Source: Lachnospiraceae bacterium
Lineage (GTDB): Bacteria; Bacillota; Clostridia; Lachnospirales; Lachnospiraceae
NCBI GenBank assembly: GCA_900751785.1
Contig: CAADSM010000043.1
Coordinates: forward strand, 1-20,541
Direction: 5' to 3'
DNA length: 20,541 nt
Shown here: in pieces, positions 8,357-15,420 of the stretch
Numbering within the stretch: position 1 is the stretch's first letter
Layout of the letters: each line of letters begins with the position of its first letter
Notes under the pieces: generated by a model
Database searches by the model: none
What the model was told of the DNA's origin: nothing
What the model saw: the letters and a program-made list of their open reading frames with translations, nothing else
Program-made: the position numbers and the translations under genes

Positions 8357-8495
8357 ATCGGATAGGGGAAGTTCCTTTCCCCCTATCCGATCAACGCGAT
8401 ACCTCGGGCAGCTCACGGCAAAGCCGTTCGCTGTCCGTTGCCCGGCAAATGACTGCTCATGCAAGCATGGCAGGCGCTTGCCGGGCTTATCGCGC
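8357..8495 (+). repeat. Structured repeat, copy 2 (downstream of thiC)
   Basis: This 139-bp direct repeat of 6816-6952 starts 32 bases after the thiC stop codon. It differs by a few substitutions and by one extra base in each arm of the first hairpin (GGGG with CCCCC instead of GGG with CCCC), which keeps the stem paired. In the palindrome, GCCTGCC becomes GCTTGCC, leaving a G-T wobble. In the GCCTG/CAGGC arm, changes on both sides weaken pairing, so not every stem is conserved. It runs directly into the terminator at 8496. Confidence 0.85.
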
Positions 8496-8542
8496 AAAAA
8501 GCAGAAGTCTTCCTGCCGTTTTCGGAAGATTTCTGCTTTTTT
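8496..8542. terminator. Bidirectional terminator between thiC and thpR
   Basis: The left arm at 8496-8513 (A5 then GCAGAAGTCTTCC) pairs with the right arm at 8524-8541 (GGAAGATTTCTGC then T6). The ~18-bp stem has a single wobble. T runs occur on both strands (8537-8542 plus; complement of 8496-8500 minus), so it can end thiC and, from the other side, the thpR operon, whose last stop codon is at 8596. Confidence 0.92.
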
Positions 8543-8595
8543 AGATATTTCTCTTATTTGAATTTTGGATGTATCCTTTTCAGCCGGTTTTATTT

Positions 8596-9084
8596 TCAGC
8601 CGATTGCTTTATATGTCACTTTCCCATTCTTCTGCTCCGACTTCATGAGCGAAGCCTTTTTCACCGTCATTTCCGCCTTCGGCAGACGGAATTGATATGG
8701 CTTCTTCACAGAGAATTTCCTGATCAGGGTGATATGAGGGACGAATTTTTCCTTGTCAACCGGGATGCCTTCCGCCGCCAGGGCGGCTCTTAAATCCTTC
8801 ACATAGGTTTTCAGCTTCTGGTTTCCCTTGACGCCCGCCCACAGGATATTACCGAAATTTCCTTTTTCTGACAGGCTGATCCTGAACTCCGGAATAGGGA
8901 CTTTCCCGATCACTTCCTTCACTTTTCCAGGATCACCATATTCCCCGATAAAAGCAAGGGTCATATGAAGGTTCTGCGCCGGCACATAATTTCCCTCCAC
9001 TCCCTGCTTCTTCAGATCATGCATGCAGGCGACCAGCGCCTTCTTCATCTCGTCGGATAACTGAATTGCAATAAACAGTCTCAT
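8596..9084 (-). CDS. thpR: RNA 2',3'-cyclic phosphodiesterase ThpR (LigT/2H family)
   Basis: This 162-residue member of the 2H phosphoesterase superfamily carries both signature motifs: H40-M-T42 and H117-I-T119, spaced as in 2'-5' RNA ligase/ThpR proteins. The N-terminus MRLFIAIQL is also typical. Family members hydrolyse 2',3'-cyclic phosphates at RNA ends and can join or cleave 2'-5' bonds; the physiological substrate is usually unknown. I chose the ATG at 9084 because AAAGGAGAG lies seven bases upstream. The longer ATG at 9108 would begin inside the preceding gene. The stop codon of the upstream kinase gene (9098-9100) overlaps this ribosome site, indicating translational coupling as the last gene of a three-gene operon. 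Confidence 0.93.
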   Translation of the reverse strand: MRLFIAIQLSDEMKKALVACMHDLKKQGVEGNYVPAQNLHMTLAFIGEYGDPGKVKEVIGKVPIPEFRISLSEKGNFGNILWAGVKGNQKLKTYVKDLRAALAAEGIPVDKEKFVPHITLIRKFSVKKPYQFRLPKAEMTVKKASLMKSEQKNGKVTYKAIG

Positions 9085-9097
9085 ACTCTTCTCTCCT

Positions 9098-10021
9098 TTA
9101 ATCGGCAAACCGCTTTATAATCTCCACAACACTTCCAAGATATCCTGCGCCGAACAGGTTCAGGTGATTCAGCAGATGATACAGGTCATACAGTTTTCTT
9201 CGCTCCGGGTACCCTTCTCTGTCGATCGGATTGATCTCGCTGTATGCCGCGTAGAACGTCCCCGGCAGACTCCCGAAAAGCTGGGTCATCGCCAGGTCTG
9301 CCTCAAAGTCCCCGACATAGACAGCCGGATCTATGATCCACGCGCTGCTGCCGGGTCCGCACATCATATTTCCGCTCCACAGGTCTCCGTGGAGCAGGGA
9401 CGGGAACTCCGGCTCTCTCAGATAAGAGTCCAGATGATCCAGAAGCCGCTCCGCCTTTCTTCTCACGGAAGGATCCAGATATCTCTCCGCCCTTCTGATC
9501 TGCGGCAGAAGCCTGCACTCCCTGTAGAACTCGATCCAGCTTTCCGAGGGATCATTCTTCTGCGGACCCGCTCCGATATAATTTTCCTCTGAAAATCCGT
9601 ATTTCTGCTTTTCATCTTCCGGGTTCACAAACAGACCGCATTCTGCACGGTGAAGTTCAGCCAGCTGATGTCCGAATCTCTCCCAGTAAGCTTCCGTCCG
9701 GGGCGCGCTTTCTATATATTCCATGGCGAGAAACGAGCGGCCTCTCCGCTCATCGATCCCATATCCCAGGACCTCCGGAACTTTGATCTTCCCGGACGAT
9801 CCCAGCGCCTCCAATCCTCCTGCTTCAGTGAGGAAAAGGTTCAGATTTCCGGTCAGGTTCATTTTTACAAAAATCTTTTTCCCGTCAGAAAGCGTTACTC
9901 TGTATGCATCATTGATATCGCCGCCCGGGATACTGTCACTTCTTAGAATGACAGCAGACTCTCCGAAGACAGCCTGTACCGCTTCTTCCAGGGAGTGAAA
10001 TACTATCTTTGAGTTATCCAT
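9098..10021 (-). CDS. Fructosamine kinase family protein (ketosamine-3-kinase-like)
   Basis: This 307-residue protein has the aminoglycoside-phosphotransferase-like fold. Visible features are a small N-lobe with the lysine in IFVKMN and a LAMEYIE hinge. The catalytic loop LLHGDLWSGNM has D213 as probable base and N218 as metal ligand, and the DFG-equivalent IDPAVYVGDFEADLAM has D231. HGDLWSGN with IDPAxYxGxxEADLAM is characteristic of the FN3K family, which phosphorylates fructosamine or ribulosamine adducts on proteins or small molecules so that the sugar falls off (deglycation). The ATG at 10021 has GAGGTG seven bases upstream. It is the middle gene of the operon, with 39 bases to the methyltransferase stop. 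Substrate is not predictable here; a role in small Amadori compound metabolism is possible. Confidence 0.88.
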   Translation of the reverse strand: MDNSKIVFHSLEEAVQAVFGESAVILRSDSIPGGDINDAYRVTLSDGKKIFVKMNLTGNLNLFLTEAGGLEALGSSGKIKVPEVLGYGIDERRGRSFLAMEYIESAPRTEAYWERFGHQLAELHRAECGLFVNPEDEKQKYGFSEENYIGAGPQKNDPSESWIEFYRECRLLPQIRRAERYLDPSVRRKAERLLDHLDSYLREPEFPSLLHGDLWSGNMMCGPGSSAWIIDPAVYVGDFEADLAMTQLFGSLPGTFYAAYSEINPIDREGYPERRKLYDLYHLLNHLNLFGAGYLGSVVEIIKRFAD

Positions 10022-10060
10022 GCTTTCACCTCTGCTTTCCGAACGCCATATTTCCGCACA

Positions 10061-10651
10061 TTAACCAGTCTCAAATATTACGATCCTCTCACGGGGATCC
10101 TTCTCCTGAAACAGATCACCGCAGTCTATCTCGTCAGAAAATGTCAGTTCATCCACGGTCATGAGAAAGGAAATATACTCGTCCGAAGGATAATAAAAAA
10201 ACAGCAGGATCTCTCTCGGCGCAGCATAGTACGAGGCAATGATCCGGCTGATCACCTTCTGCAGTATCTCCAGCGAAAACGGATTGAAAAAATAAATCCT
10301 GTCAGCCTCCTCAGGAACCTGAAACTGCTCTGCATTCGCCAGCTCGAAGGTCACCCGCCCAGCTGCCGCGGCTCTCTTCTGATTTTCCGCCGCCTTTTCA
10401 TAGATCCGCTCATCATATTCAATCCCTATCGACCTGCACCTTGTCTGCCAGGACAAAAAGAACTCTACACGTCCTTTGCCGCATCCATAATCCAGAAGCG
10501 TGTTTCCCTTTCTTAAGTATCCGCTGTCTGCCAGACGCTCCAGCACGCAGTACGGCGTCGGTTCATAAGGATACCTGTACTGATCCGCATGAGAATCATC
10601 CCTGCCGGAAGTCCTGATCTGCAGAAGCCGGTCCCATTTCTCTTCATTCAT
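10061..10651 (-). CDS. Class I SAM-dependent methyltransferase
   Basis: This predicted 196-residue cytoplasmic protein has motif I LLDYGCGKGR (residues 52-61) for S-adenosylmethionine binding, an acidic motif II (GIEYDE), a motif near NAEQFQVPEE, and a motif IV-like FFNPFS followed by a strand LLFFYYP. The N-terminal DQYRYPYEPTPYCVLERL stretch is common in small Firmicute methyltransferases of unknown target. First gene of the operon with the fructosamine kinase and thpR genes. The start is uncertain. ATG at 10651 is preferred, but GAGAAG lies 11 bases upstream of it and only 5 bases upstream of an in-frame TTG at 10657, which would add two residues. The substrate cannot be inferred; the company of deglycation and RNA-end genes only hints at a repair or housekeeping role. 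Confidence 0.8.
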   Translation of the reverse strand: MNEEKWDRLLQIRTSGRDDSHADQYRYPYEPTPYCVLERLADSGYLRKGNTLLDYGCGKGRVEFFLSWQTRCRSIGIEYDERIYEKAAENQKRAAAAGRVTFELANAEQFQVPEEADRIYFFNPFSLEILQKVISRIIASYYAAPREILLFFYYPSDEYISFLMTVDELTFSDEIDCGDLFQEKDPRERIVIFETG

Positions 10652-10692
10652 ATTCAAAAAATCTTCTCAATTAAACTTTCATCAACACATTT

Positions 10693-10721
10693 ATATTAGC
10701 TGATGATATGCAGAAAAGCAA
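10693..10721 (-). promoter_or_regulatory. Candidate promoter of the methyltransferase operon
   Basis: On the minus strand, TTGCTT (10721-10716), a 17-base spacer and TAATAT (10698-10693) lie about 45 bases before the start codon. Both hexamers match only partly; position and AT content support the call. Confidence 0.4.
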
Positions 10722-10745
10722 TGCAATCTTCTTTTACGGACAAAA

Positions 10746-10816
10746 ACTACACTTGCGCGGTATACTTAAAAAGGGAACTCCCCTCAGCGGGTTGTTCCCT
10801 TTGCCGTATATGTAGT
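10746..10816 (-). terminator. Terminator of the envelope gene cluster within an extended dyad
   Basis: AAAGGGAAC (10770-10778) pairs with GTTCCCTTT (10794-10802), with an inner CCC/GGG. In the minus direction the stem is followed by TTTTT (complement of 10768-10772), so it would end transcription from the minus-strand gene that stops at 10940. Symmetry continues outward: GTATAC (10760-10765) with GTATAT (10806-10811), and ACTACA (10746-10751) with TGTAGT (10811-10816). The outer pairing makes it larger than a plain terminator. Confidence 0.65.
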
Positions 10817-10939
10817 GTCAAATAAATAATCTACATTGCTGCCACCTTGAGATATTTTAAAGCGCGCCCCACATAAAATCCAGACTGCTTTATTTATAGC
10901 TTCTGAGCATGATGACGCACATTCTTCCCCGAACCCTTT

Positions 10940-11440
10940 TCAGATTACATGCAGAACAGCCTTTACATCAGCACCGTTTAAATCAGTCAGACTATCATCC
11001 ATGGTAAATGCGGAAATATTCAGATGGATCTCATAATCCCCTGCTTCCAGAGGTTCTGACACCTCAAATTCAGTGATTGCTTTTCCCGGTTCGATCAGAT
11101 CTGATGTATAAATCGGGGTATCAGAATCATCAATCGTAACCGCATACTGGAAATAGCATTCATTTCCTTCAGGATTCAAAAGTGTGATCTGCCATGTCGT
11201 ATCCCCGCTGTTTACAGTAATGTCGCCATAACCGGGGATTTTAATTCCCTGCTGCCCGCCTGATGTATCTTCAAGATCTTTATTCCATTCCACAGCCTCA
11301 TCGGAAACTACGATTCCCGCGGAGTTTCTTCCATTGTCTTTATCCCTCAGAGCCATCCACAGGATCACTGCCGCCGCAAGAAGGATCACTGCCGTCATAA
11401 AGATCAACAGAATTTTTTTCATTCCTGTCTGTTTCTGCAT
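10940..11440 (-). CDS. Membrane-anchored extracellular beta-domain protein
   Basis: This 166-residue protein has one N-terminal membrane segment (residues ~9-31) after a short positive end, then a polar linker, then a compact beta-rich domain (~65-166). The domain contains IKIPGYGDITV, LLNPEGNECYFQYAV, SDLIEPGKAITEFEV and LEAGDYEIHLNIS. There is no lipobox, LPXTG motif or catalytic signature. The EPGKAITE / LEAGDYE pattern is one I associate with small Firmicute surface proteins encoded beside YTxTIPA-type secreted proteins, as here; the function is unknown. ATG at 11440 is used. A second in-frame ATG (MKKIL) six codons later has a ribosome-like AGGA directly abutting it, too close to be preferred. 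It lies downstream of the secreted protein gene, separated by a 206-base spacer containing strong hairpins. Confidence 0.75.
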   Translation of the reverse strand: MQKQTGMKKILLIFMTAVILLAAAVILWMALRDKDNGRNSAGIVVSDEAVEWNKDLEDTSGGQQGIKIPGYGDITVNSGDTTWQITLLNPEGNECYFQYAVTIDDSDTPIYTSDLIEPGKAITEFEVSEPLEAGDYEIHLNISAFTMDDSLTDLNGADVKAVLHVI

Positions 11441-11521
11441 AAATTACATTCTCTTCTTTCCCTATATTTTCTTTTGTCCCCGGCGTACCGACACCTGACG
11501 GGATATATTTTTCTGTTCCCG

Positions 11522-11591
11522 CCTGTATATACAGGTCCAGTCTGCCGCTCTCTTCAGCCGTAAAACGGCAGCCGGGAGCGGCAGACTGGAC
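11522..11591 (-). other. Strong nested hairpins between the two surface-protein genes
   Basis: GTCCAGTCTGCCGCTC (11535-11550) pairs perfectly over 16 bp with GAGCGGCAGACTGGAC (11576-11591). Inside it, GCCGT-aaa-ACGGC (11557-11569) forms a second hairpin. Beside it lies the perfect palindrome CCTGTATATACAGG (11522-11535). Neither strand shows a terminal T run, so it is not a standard intrinsic terminator. An mRNA-stabilising or processing stem that sets different levels for the two flanking genes is plausible. Confidence 0.7.
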
Positions 11592-11646
11592 ACCGAAATA
11601 TCTATTTACTGATTTTTGTCACTCACTGTAAACTGCTTACTCAGGC

Positions 11647-12174
11647 TCACTCTGCATCTGCAAGCTCAATTCCAAACGTAATACTTCCTGTGTAAGGCAC
11701 GCCTGCTACGAGTCTGTCCCTGTTAGCATCCACAATGACCGGTTTGATCTGATACTGTTTTGTCTCATTTCCGGTAAAAGATACAACTTCGCTTCCAGTA
11801 GCAGTATCCTGCCCCGTCGTCTCGATCACTTCGCCATCTTCGGAAATGATCTGATAACGGAGTGTGCGGGCATGGTTGACATCAACGAGATCCCTGTCTG
11901 CCTCCAGAACTAACTGATTTCTGAAATAATTGGTTCCGGCAATCGTTACGGATATTTTCTGTCCTTCCGCAAGGTTCTCAACCTCAGATGCTGTTACATC
12001 TACTGTTGTTCCGTCATTCCCCATGTTAACAGTGGCCGGAATTGTCATAGTATAAGTCGGATCCGCTGTCAGCACTGCTGAAATTTCCTGTGTACTCTCT
12101 GACGCCATAGCAGTAACAGACATCGCCATACAGGATACTGCAGCAAGAAATACAGCTATAACTTTCTTCTTCAT
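11647..12174 (-). CDS. Secreted beta-rich surface protein (YTMTIPA type), function unknown
   Basis: This 175-residue protein starts with a clear Sec signal peptide (KKK, hydrophobic core, AMA cleavage before SES at ~25). The mature part starts with SAVLTADPTYTMTIPATVNMG and then alternates strands: KISVTIAGTNYF, QLVLEAD, TLRYQII, KQYQIKPVIVD, YTGSITFGIELADAE. The YT(V/M)TIPA opening and the terminal GxxTFGIxL are typical of small secreted Firmicute proteins that resemble pilin or matrix subunits; that structural role is inference. There is no sortase signal. Cysteine occurs only in the signal region. GAGGA lies seven bases before the ATG at 12174. It precedes the membrane-anchored protein gene, with strong hairpins in between. 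Confidence 0.8.
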   Translation of the reverse strand: MKKKVIAVFLAAVSCMAMSVTAMASESTQEISAVLTADPTYTMTIPATVNMGNDGTTVDVTASEVENLAEGQKISVTIAGTNYFRNQLVLEADRDLVDVNHARTLRYQIISEDGEVIETTGQDTATGSEVVSFTGNETKQYQIKPVIVDANRDRLVAGVPYTGSITFGIELADAE

Positions 12175-12344
12175 ACATTTTTCCTCATTTCTGATAGATT
12201 AAAATTTAGTTACCTGTTCGCAGGACTCCTGAAACTTTTTCTATCATATATGAGGAATATTAAGACTGCACACTTCTATTTGTAAAAATCATGAAAACTT
12301 TTTCAAAATCTCCTGCATAGGCTCTTTCTCATTTTATATAATTT

Positions 12345-12375
12345 GAGAGTGCATGCTTCACAGACATACACTCTC
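12345..12375 (-). other. Hairpin after the Ser-rich lipoprotein gene
   Basis: GAGAGTG (12345-12351) pairs with CACTCTC (12369-12375), extendable past one mismatch by ATG/CAT. It begins 10 bases after the lipoprotein stop codon. In the minus direction it is followed by AAATTATATAAAA, not a T run, so it is only a weak terminator candidate. Confidence 0.45.
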
Positions 12376-12385
12376 ACTGATACAC

Positions 12386-12721
12386 TTAATTTGTTTTGCT
12401 GCTGGATGCTGCGCCAGAGCTTTTACTGGAGGAACTTCCTTTGCTCTTTCCGGACGTGCTTCTGGATTTTTTGTTTGATGAGCTTTTTGAACTCTTGCGG
12501 GAAGATTTCCCTGCGCTCTTGCTTTCAGAACCCGCTTTACTCTTGCCGGAGGAGCTTTCCGTACTCTTGCTGGAGGATTTTCCGGTGCTCTTGCTTGAAG
12601 AAGTTGTCGTAGAGCTTGATTTCCTAGATGACTTGCTGCTGTTCGATCCGCATGCCACCATACCGAATGCCAGCATACATACCATGCATAATAACAATCC
12701 TTTCTTTAAAATACCTTTCAT
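12386..12721 (-). CDS. Ser/Lys-rich low-complexity lipoprotein
   Basis: This 111-residue protein has a lipoprotein signal peptide: MKGILKKG, a hydrophobic stretch, then a lipobox ending MVAC with C24 as the acylated residue. The mature part is almost entirely serine, lysine, glycine and threonine, with recurring KSS, SSK and GKSS units and no predicted fold or catalytic motif. The high positive charge suggests a membrane-anchored tail that contacts teichoic acid, DNA or another anionic wall polymer (inference). GAGAGG lies ten bases before the ATG at 12721. The operator with four phased repeats (12794-12831) indicates control by a two-component system. The repetitive codons make length variation between strains likely. 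Confidence 0.75.
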   Translation of the reverse strand: MKGILKKGLLLCMVCMLAFGMVACGSNSSKSSRKSSSTTTSSSKSTGKSSSKSTESSSGKSKAGSESKSAGKSSRKSSKSSSNKKSRSTSGKSKGSSSSKSSGAASSSKTN

Positions 12722-12778
12722 CTTGTATCAGCCTCTCTTTCTTTTATTTCAAAAGCATGTTTACCTTTGATGGTTCTT

Positions 12779-12831
12779 ATTATTGTTTTAAAACCTTAAT
12801 AGTTCCTGAACGATATCTGAACAAACCTTAA
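12779..12831 (-). promoter_or_regulatory. Four-site OmpR/PhoB-type operator and -10 of the lipoprotein gene
   Basis: Read on the minus strand from 12831, the half-sites are TTAAGG (12831-12826), TTCAGA (12821-12816), TTCAGG (12810-12805) and TTAAGG (12799-12794). Their spacing is 10, 11 and 11 bases. Same-orientation hexamers one helical turn apart are the binding pattern of OmpR-family response regulators, and four make two dimers. An AATAAT -10-like hexamer (12784-12779) follows the last site by nine bases, and no good -35 exists, as in activator-dependent PhoB-type promoters. The regulator is not in the window. Confidence 0.6.
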
Positions 12832-12882
12832 CTCTTCAAGCTTTCTCCTCACTGCTCATCTCCTTCTGCCGCTCCGGATGCC

Positions 12883-13863
12883 TTAATTCTCTATATCCTT
12901 TCCCGTTTCATAAGTTCTCTCACTGATAATATACCTTGGTCTTCTCTTTGTCTCCATATAGATCTTTCCGATATACTCTCCTATCACTCCAAGACAGAGA
13001 AGCTGTATGCCGCTCATGAAGCAGACGATACAGACCAGACTCGCCCATCCGGCAGCGGTATTTCCCATCAGTGCCTCTGCCACCGCCCAGATGATCCCGA
13101 TCAGGCTCAAGAGCGCCAGGATAACTCCCAGTCCCGCTATCATTTTCAACGGACGTACACTCAGACTGGTAATGCCGTTAAACGCCAGGCTCAGCATCTT
13201 TCCGATCGAATAGTGGGTCTTCCCCTCCATCCGCTTCTTTCTCGAATATTCTACCGTAGTGCTCTTGAATCCCACCAGCGGGACCATCCCCCGCAGGTAC
13301 AGGTTCACCTCGCGAAAGCCTGCCAGCTCCTGAAGCGCCCGGGCACTCATCAGCCTGTAGTCCGCATGGTTGTAGACCACCTCAGCTCCCATCCATGACA
13401 AAATCCGATAAAATCCCTGGGCAGTGATCCTCTTAAATGCCGAGTCCACTTCGCGGTCTGCACGGACCCCGTAGACAATCTCGCATCCCTCGTAAAAAGC
13501 ATCCACCATCGCCTCTACCGCTTCCACATCGTCCTGCCCGTCACAGTCCATGCTGACCGTGATATCACAGAGATCCTTCGCTTCCATCAGACCTGCCAGC
13601 AGCGCATTCTGATGGCCCCGGTTCCGGCTCTGACGGATTGCCAGTACCCTTTCGTCGGAAGCGCTCATCTCCTTCATGATCTCCCATGTCCTGTCCCTGC
13701 TGCCATCGTCCACATATAAGATCCTGCTCTCCGGGCTGATCTTCTTTTTCTCTGTAAGCTTCTCCAATTCACCGATAAAAAGAGGTTTCGTCACCGGAAG
13801 TACTGCCTCTTCGTTATAACACGGGATCACCAGATACAGTATCGGCGCTGTCATTTGTTTCAT
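12883..13863 (-). CDS. GT2 polyprenyl-phosphate glycosyltransferase (GtrB/DPM-like)
   Basis: This 326-residue family 2 glycosyltransferase has an N-terminal GT-A domain: LVIPCYNEE at ~11-19, YVDDGSRDRTW, SRNRGHQNAL, the metal-binding SMDCDGQDD, and the acceptor-side region with YRLMS and YLRG. Two C-terminal membrane segments (~243-262 and ~272-298) end in GEYIGKIYMETKRRPRYII, the classic tail of GtrB/YkcC/DPM-type enzymes that load glucose, mannose or GlcNAc onto undecaprenyl phosphate at the inner face. The ATG at 13863 lies six bases past the stop codon of the upstream GT-C gene, and its GGAG overlaps that stop, so the two are translationally coupled. The pair probably makes and uses a lipid-linked sugar to decorate a wall polymer, glycolipid or protein. 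Confidence 0.92.
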   Translation of the reverse strand: MKQMTAPILYLVIPCYNEEAVLPVTKPLFIGELEKLTEKKKISPESRILYVDDGSRDRTWEIMKEMSASDERVLAIRQSRNRGHQNALLAGLMEAKDLCDITVSMDCDGQDDVEAVEAMVDAFYEGCEIVYGVRADREVDSAFKRITAQGFYRILSWMGAEVVYNHADYRLMSARALQELAGFREVNLYLRGMVPLVGFKSTTVEYSRKKRMEGKTHYSIGKMLSLAFNGITSLSVRPLKMIAGLGVILALLSLIGIIWAVAEALMGNTAAGWASLVCIVCFMSGIQLLCLGVIGEYIGKIYMETKRRPRYIISERTYETGKDIEN

Positions 13864-13869
13864 CGTTCA

Positions 13870-15396
13870 TCACTCCTCACTTGCTGCCGCAGTCTCATAG
13901 CAGATAAATTCCCCCACTCGGTCTGTCTCTTCAAGATAATCTTCCACAAATCCCTCAACCGCCTCCTGCGGATACTGATACTGATCGTCCATATCTTCGG
14001 GCACAAGATAAATGGCATCCTCGTTCTTTTCCCTTGTATCCTGCAGACACTCTTCCGGCGTTTTCAGGCCGAGATTTCCTACCAGGAACATATCCATATA
14101 CTTGTGGTATCTGTCCGACGGAACAAGGTAGAAAGAAGCCCGGTTATCCAGTATGTAAACCTCCCGTCCCTCTTCCAGCCATCCCGATACAGCCGAGAGT
14201 ACGGTACGGTATTCCTCGACTTCATCCTTGTCCTTGAAAATCCCCCAAAAGTGCGGTACATCTGTCAAAAGGACACTGTTCTGCAGACAGTCCGCCGGAT
14301 AACATATGAAAATATAGAACAATGCAGCCGCGACGACACCAATGGCCGCCAGCCGCGGAACAATCCATTTCATCAGCCATGCCGCTGTGGGGATCAAGAG
14401 CAGCAGAAAGGGGATCAGGCAGGTGTTAAGGTGATACATATTGCACAGAGGATACAGATTGATACAGCCAAGTCCCCCGTATAACAGGATCAGCCCCCCT
14501 GCCCTTCCGATCGTCTCTCTGCGCATTCCGATCACATATACGACAGCGTAAACAAGGACAAATACGCATACCGCTCCATGGACGGCATACTCTGCATTTT
14601 CTGTTACATACTCAATAAAATTCAGGCTGCTGCTGAAAGTCGAGATCCCGAAGACACTCATCTCAAGGAAATCATCCCAGCTTCCCGTCCCCAGCAGATA
14701 GAACAAAACAAGAAAGCACGGGATCGACGAGCCAAGCAGCCGGAAAAACAAAAGCCGGAGCGTTTCCTTCCCACTGTCTCTCCGCATCCTGCTGACCCAT
14801 ATCACACTGATCCAGGATGCAAGCGCCACGAATCCGCCGAATGTCTGCTTGCTCATCACAGCCACGCCGCCGAGGACGCCGACCGCAAGCTGTATGTACC
14901 ACCGTTCATAATGTACAGTAGTCTCCTGTCCATCTCCGATCCTCATCACCTCTCCCATGTCTATGTACAGACAGCAGAGCAGACAGAACAGGATCAGACA
15001 GCTGTATTCAAAAAATACATTGTACTTAAACAGCAGCAGGAACGTGACCGGAAGTATCCATCTCAGGATACCCTTCGCTCCAAGGCGGGCGCCTGCCAGA
15101 TACAGGATCTGGCAGATCCCTGCAAACAGCAGCGCGCCGAACATGCGGGTGACCAGGAGCTGCTCTCCAAACAAAAGAAGAGCCAGACCGTGGATTGCCG
15201 CAAATAACGGAGTCTGCAGCAGATTAAAATCCCGATATGGCACCAGACCGGAAGCCATATTGCTTCCAAAATTGTAATTCCAGATCTCATCGACATTGCC
15301 AAGCTGGCGGAATATCCCCAGGCTGACAGCCATCAGTAAAAAAACTATAAACGTGATCCACGCGCGCGGCGCCGGATGCTGTCTCTTTCTCTCCAC
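13870..15396 (-). CDS. GT-C-type membrane glycosyltransferase (ArnT/PMT-like)
   Basis: This 508-residue integral membrane protein has about ten hydrophobic segments up to residue ~385, then a ~120-residue C-terminal domain that is predicted extracytoplasmic. The first outer loop contains GNVDEIWNY, with D36-E37 matching the catalytic acidic pair of GT-C enzymes such as GT39 and GT83, which transfer a sugar from polyprenyl phosphate outside the membrane. The acceptor is unknown. The start is GTG at 15396 with AGGAAGG nine bases upstream; an ATG two bases further out is in another frame. Its partner, the GT2 downstream, would supply the lipid-linked sugar. The IS110 remnant ends within about 90-150 bases of its start, so its original promoter may have been displaced. 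Confidence 0.87.
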   Translation of the reverse strand: MERKRQHPAPRAWITFIVFLLMAVSLGIFRQLGNVDEIWNYNFGSNMASGLVPYRDFNLLQTPLFAAIHGLALLLFGEQLLVTRMFGALLFAGICQILYLAGARLGAKGILRWILPVTFLLLFKYNVFFEYSCLILFCLLCCLYIDMGEVMRIGDGQETTVHYERWYIQLAVGVLGGVAVMSKQTFGGFVALASWISVIWVSRMRRDSGKETLRLLFFRLLGSSIPCFLVLFYLLGTGSWDDFLEMSVFGISTFSSSLNFIEYVTENAEYAVHGAVCVFVLVYAVVYVIGMRRETIGRAGGLILLYGGLGCINLYPLCNMYHLNTCLIPFLLLLIPTAAWLMKWIVPRLAAIGVVAAALFYIFICYPADCLQNSVLLTDVPHFWGIFKDKDEVEEYRTVLSAVSGWLEEGREVYILDNRASFYLVPSDRYHKYMDMFLVGNLGLKTPEECLQDTREKNEDAIYLVPEDMDDQYQYPQEAVEGFVEDYLEETDRVGEFICYETAAASEE

Positions 15397-15420
15397 ATCT
15401 TTTTTCCTTCCTATAATGTC

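Noticed and set aside
11338..11622. An ATG-less minus frame of ~90 codons running through the hairpin spacer and overlapping the anchored-protein start (contains GRLDLYIQAGTEKYIPSG)
   Set aside because: It has no start codon and overlaps the membrane-anchored protein in another frame; it reads plausibly but probably arises by chance.
12221..12231. Palindrome CAGGACTCCTG upstream of the secreted YTMTIPA protein gene, considered as an operator
   Set aside because: It is short and isolated, with no second site and no convincing promoter next to it.
12396..12770. A Leu/Glu-rich plus-strand frame opposite the Ser/Lys-rich lipoprotein
   Set aside because: Low-complexity complement of AGC/AAG codons; the minus-strand frame has a signal peptide, lipobox and ribosome site.
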